Origin: Halichondria panicea
Lineage: Eukaryota; Porifera; Demospongiae; Suberitida; Halichondriidae
Assembly: GCF_963675165.1 (NCBI RefSeq)
Contig: NC_087385.1
Coordinates: 6,684,912-6,748,911 of the forward strand
Length of the DNA stretch: 64,000 bases
Direction: 5' to 3'
Both the position numbers and the translations under genes were made by a program. Positions within the stretch are counted from its first letter, which is position 1. Each line of letters starts with the position of its first letter. Of this stretch, positions 63,255 through 64,000 are shown one piece after another. The notes beneath the pieces are model-generated. The model was not told the origin of the DNA, searched no databases, and was given only the letters and a program-made list of their open reading frames with translations.

Positions 63255-64000
63255 CAGCTGCCATAACTTGAATTCAGTGTATTCAATTTTATAATTTTCT
63301 TAAAGCTTAGAAAGAGACCTTTCAAATGGTATCATCAAAGTTTATATTTGAGAAACAAAAGAATTTGCCAATTTCGGCCAAATACCATGGTATAGCCCAT
63401 GGTTCGAGGCCGAAAAATGACAAATTATGGTCCCAATGAAATTTTGGATTTAAACACATCCTTTGAAAGGTCTCTTTCTAAGCTTTCAGAAAAGCACAAC
63501 AATTTTGAAATTGGATCAACGATACTAAGGCTGTTAGTTAACTATCAACTGTTTCGTGTACTCAAGAGCTTACCTGTTGTAGGGGGAGGTGACAACATCA
63601 TCATCTGCCGAGGGAAACACTGCCGTAGTGAACCGGTAGACTTCAGGGTAGTGGTCTTGCAAGAGCTCTAGAATCCTTGTCCCTACACCCGACCCAGTAC
63701 CTGTTAGGAACAGCCACACCCACTCAGTCACTCAGTCAACTATACATTTGTACAATACCTCACCTCCGCCCATGGAGTGAATGATGAAGAACGATTGGAG
63801 ACAGTCGCAATGCTCGGCTGCTTTCCTAAGTGACTCTGTGATCTGGTCGCGGTAGAGTGAGCCGTATGTGCGATTACCAACAGCCCTGCATACAAACACA
63901 CAGGTACTCTTTAATATGGTATTATCAACACTCACCAGTTGTTTCCAGAGCCTGACACATCAGTAATGAGCTGCTGATGGTCAAAGACCTCCCCTAGAGG
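60700..64000 (-). CDS. TUBE1: Epsilon-tubulin, C-terminal part (gene continues beyond right edge)
   Basis: Eleven exons, in transcription order: 63936 to beyond 64000 (partial), 63764-63885, 63574-63700, 62923-62983, 62702-62859, 62386-62526, 62266-62337, 61566-61716, 61424-61516 and 60700-60855 (stop TGA 60700-60702); ten are listed because at least one more lies to the right. Phases agree throughout. Epsilon-tubulin hallmarks: [65 protein letters not shown] and a PRL-type end. Epsilon-tubulin is needed for centriole triplet microtubules and basal bodies. One intron carries a splice-site-derived minisatellite, another a transposon. Confidence 0.93.
61000..61409. mobile_element. Short non-autonomous DNA transposon (MITE-like) in an epsilon-tubulin intron
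   Basis: 410 bp with terminal inverted repeats caggggcggatccagg and cctgaatccgcccctg, flanked by a direct repeat ctatg (60995-60999, 61410-61414). No coding sequence. G-rich subterminal arms are also inverted. Superfamily is uncertain. It ends 14 bp from the splice donor of exon 61424-61516. Confidence 0.8.
61717..62215. repeat. Minisatellite of 33-35 bp, about 15 units, copied from a splice acceptor
   Basis: Units read tgcaaggtagctacacagtg plus ttagtggggggtca. On the minus strand every unit contains cactgtgtag followed by ctaccttgcatg or ctatcttgcatg, which is the acceptor and first bases of exon 61566-61716. One unit is truncated (near 62082). Confidence 0.9.
63091..63249. repeat. CA/CCCA compound microsatellite in an epsilon-tubulin intron
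   Basis: A 159-bp run of cccaccca and cacaca motifs. It is non-coding despite open frames of Thr-His-Pro repeats. Confidence 0.9.
63262..63535. repeat. Diverged member of the intronic palindrome family, copy F
   Basis: The arms cttagaaagagacctttcaa and its near reverse complement near 63461-63485 flank a centre with tatagccca and gaggccg. This is the same layout as copies A-E but much diverged in sequence. It lies in an epsilon-tubulin intron. Confidence 0.6.

Noticed and set aside
63070-63294. His/Thr/Pro-rich coding sequence
   Set aside because: It is an intronic CA/CCCA microsatellite between confirmed epsilon-tubulin exons.

Overview
The window looks like nuclear DNA of an early-branching animal, most likely a sponge. 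The reasons are dense spliced genes with introns down to 48-54 nt, short intergenic gaps, Ig-only and SRCR-rich receptors, an adhesion-type GPCR, and animal cell-cycle and tubulin genes. The species cannot be named from sequence alone. Exon borders were read by eye from GT/AG sites. Wherever a full gene is given, the exon lengths sum to a whole number of codons.

Left third (1-24 kb): a secreted or surface Ig-domain gene (minus strand, runs off the left edge); five head-to-tail alpha-tubulin genes (minus); and, divergent from the last of these, a 2,022-aa single-pass receptor with 13 Ig domains, 4 FN3 domains and a P/T-rich stalk (plus). Several tubulin promoters carry a TATA box with an RFX X-box-like site just upstream, as expected for cilium-linked genes.

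Middle (24-40 kb): a two-FN3 single-pass receptor (minus) with a large intron holding a 36-bp minisatellite of about 33 copies; then a compact housekeeping block made of a SIRT3-like sirtuin, a retinol-dehydrogenase-like SDR, the parvulin PIN4 (all plus) and CDC20 (minus).

Right third (40-64 kb): one very large minus-strand gene (40337-60386) predicted to encode a 3,539-aa adhesion GPCR. It has a signal peptide, three near-identical units of five SRCR plus two Ig-like domains, an Asn-sequon-rich mucin-like repeat, a GAIN/GPS module, seven membrane helices and a cytoplasmic tail. Its third SRCR domain is split by an intact LTR retrotransposon (identical LTRs by eye, 5-bp target duplication) whose domain order is Gag-PR-IN-RT-RH. 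Sequence motifs are Ty3/gypsy but the integrase lies before reverse transcriptase, as in the Gmr1-like group. The window ends in the C-terminal two thirds of epsilon-tubulin (minus), with a minisatellite built from its own splice acceptor.

A family of about 280-bp imperfect palindromes sits in the introns of four different genes. The strongest candidates for something undescribed are the SRCR/Ig/mucin/GAIN/7TM receptor, the Gmr1-type element inside it, and the intronic palindrome family.
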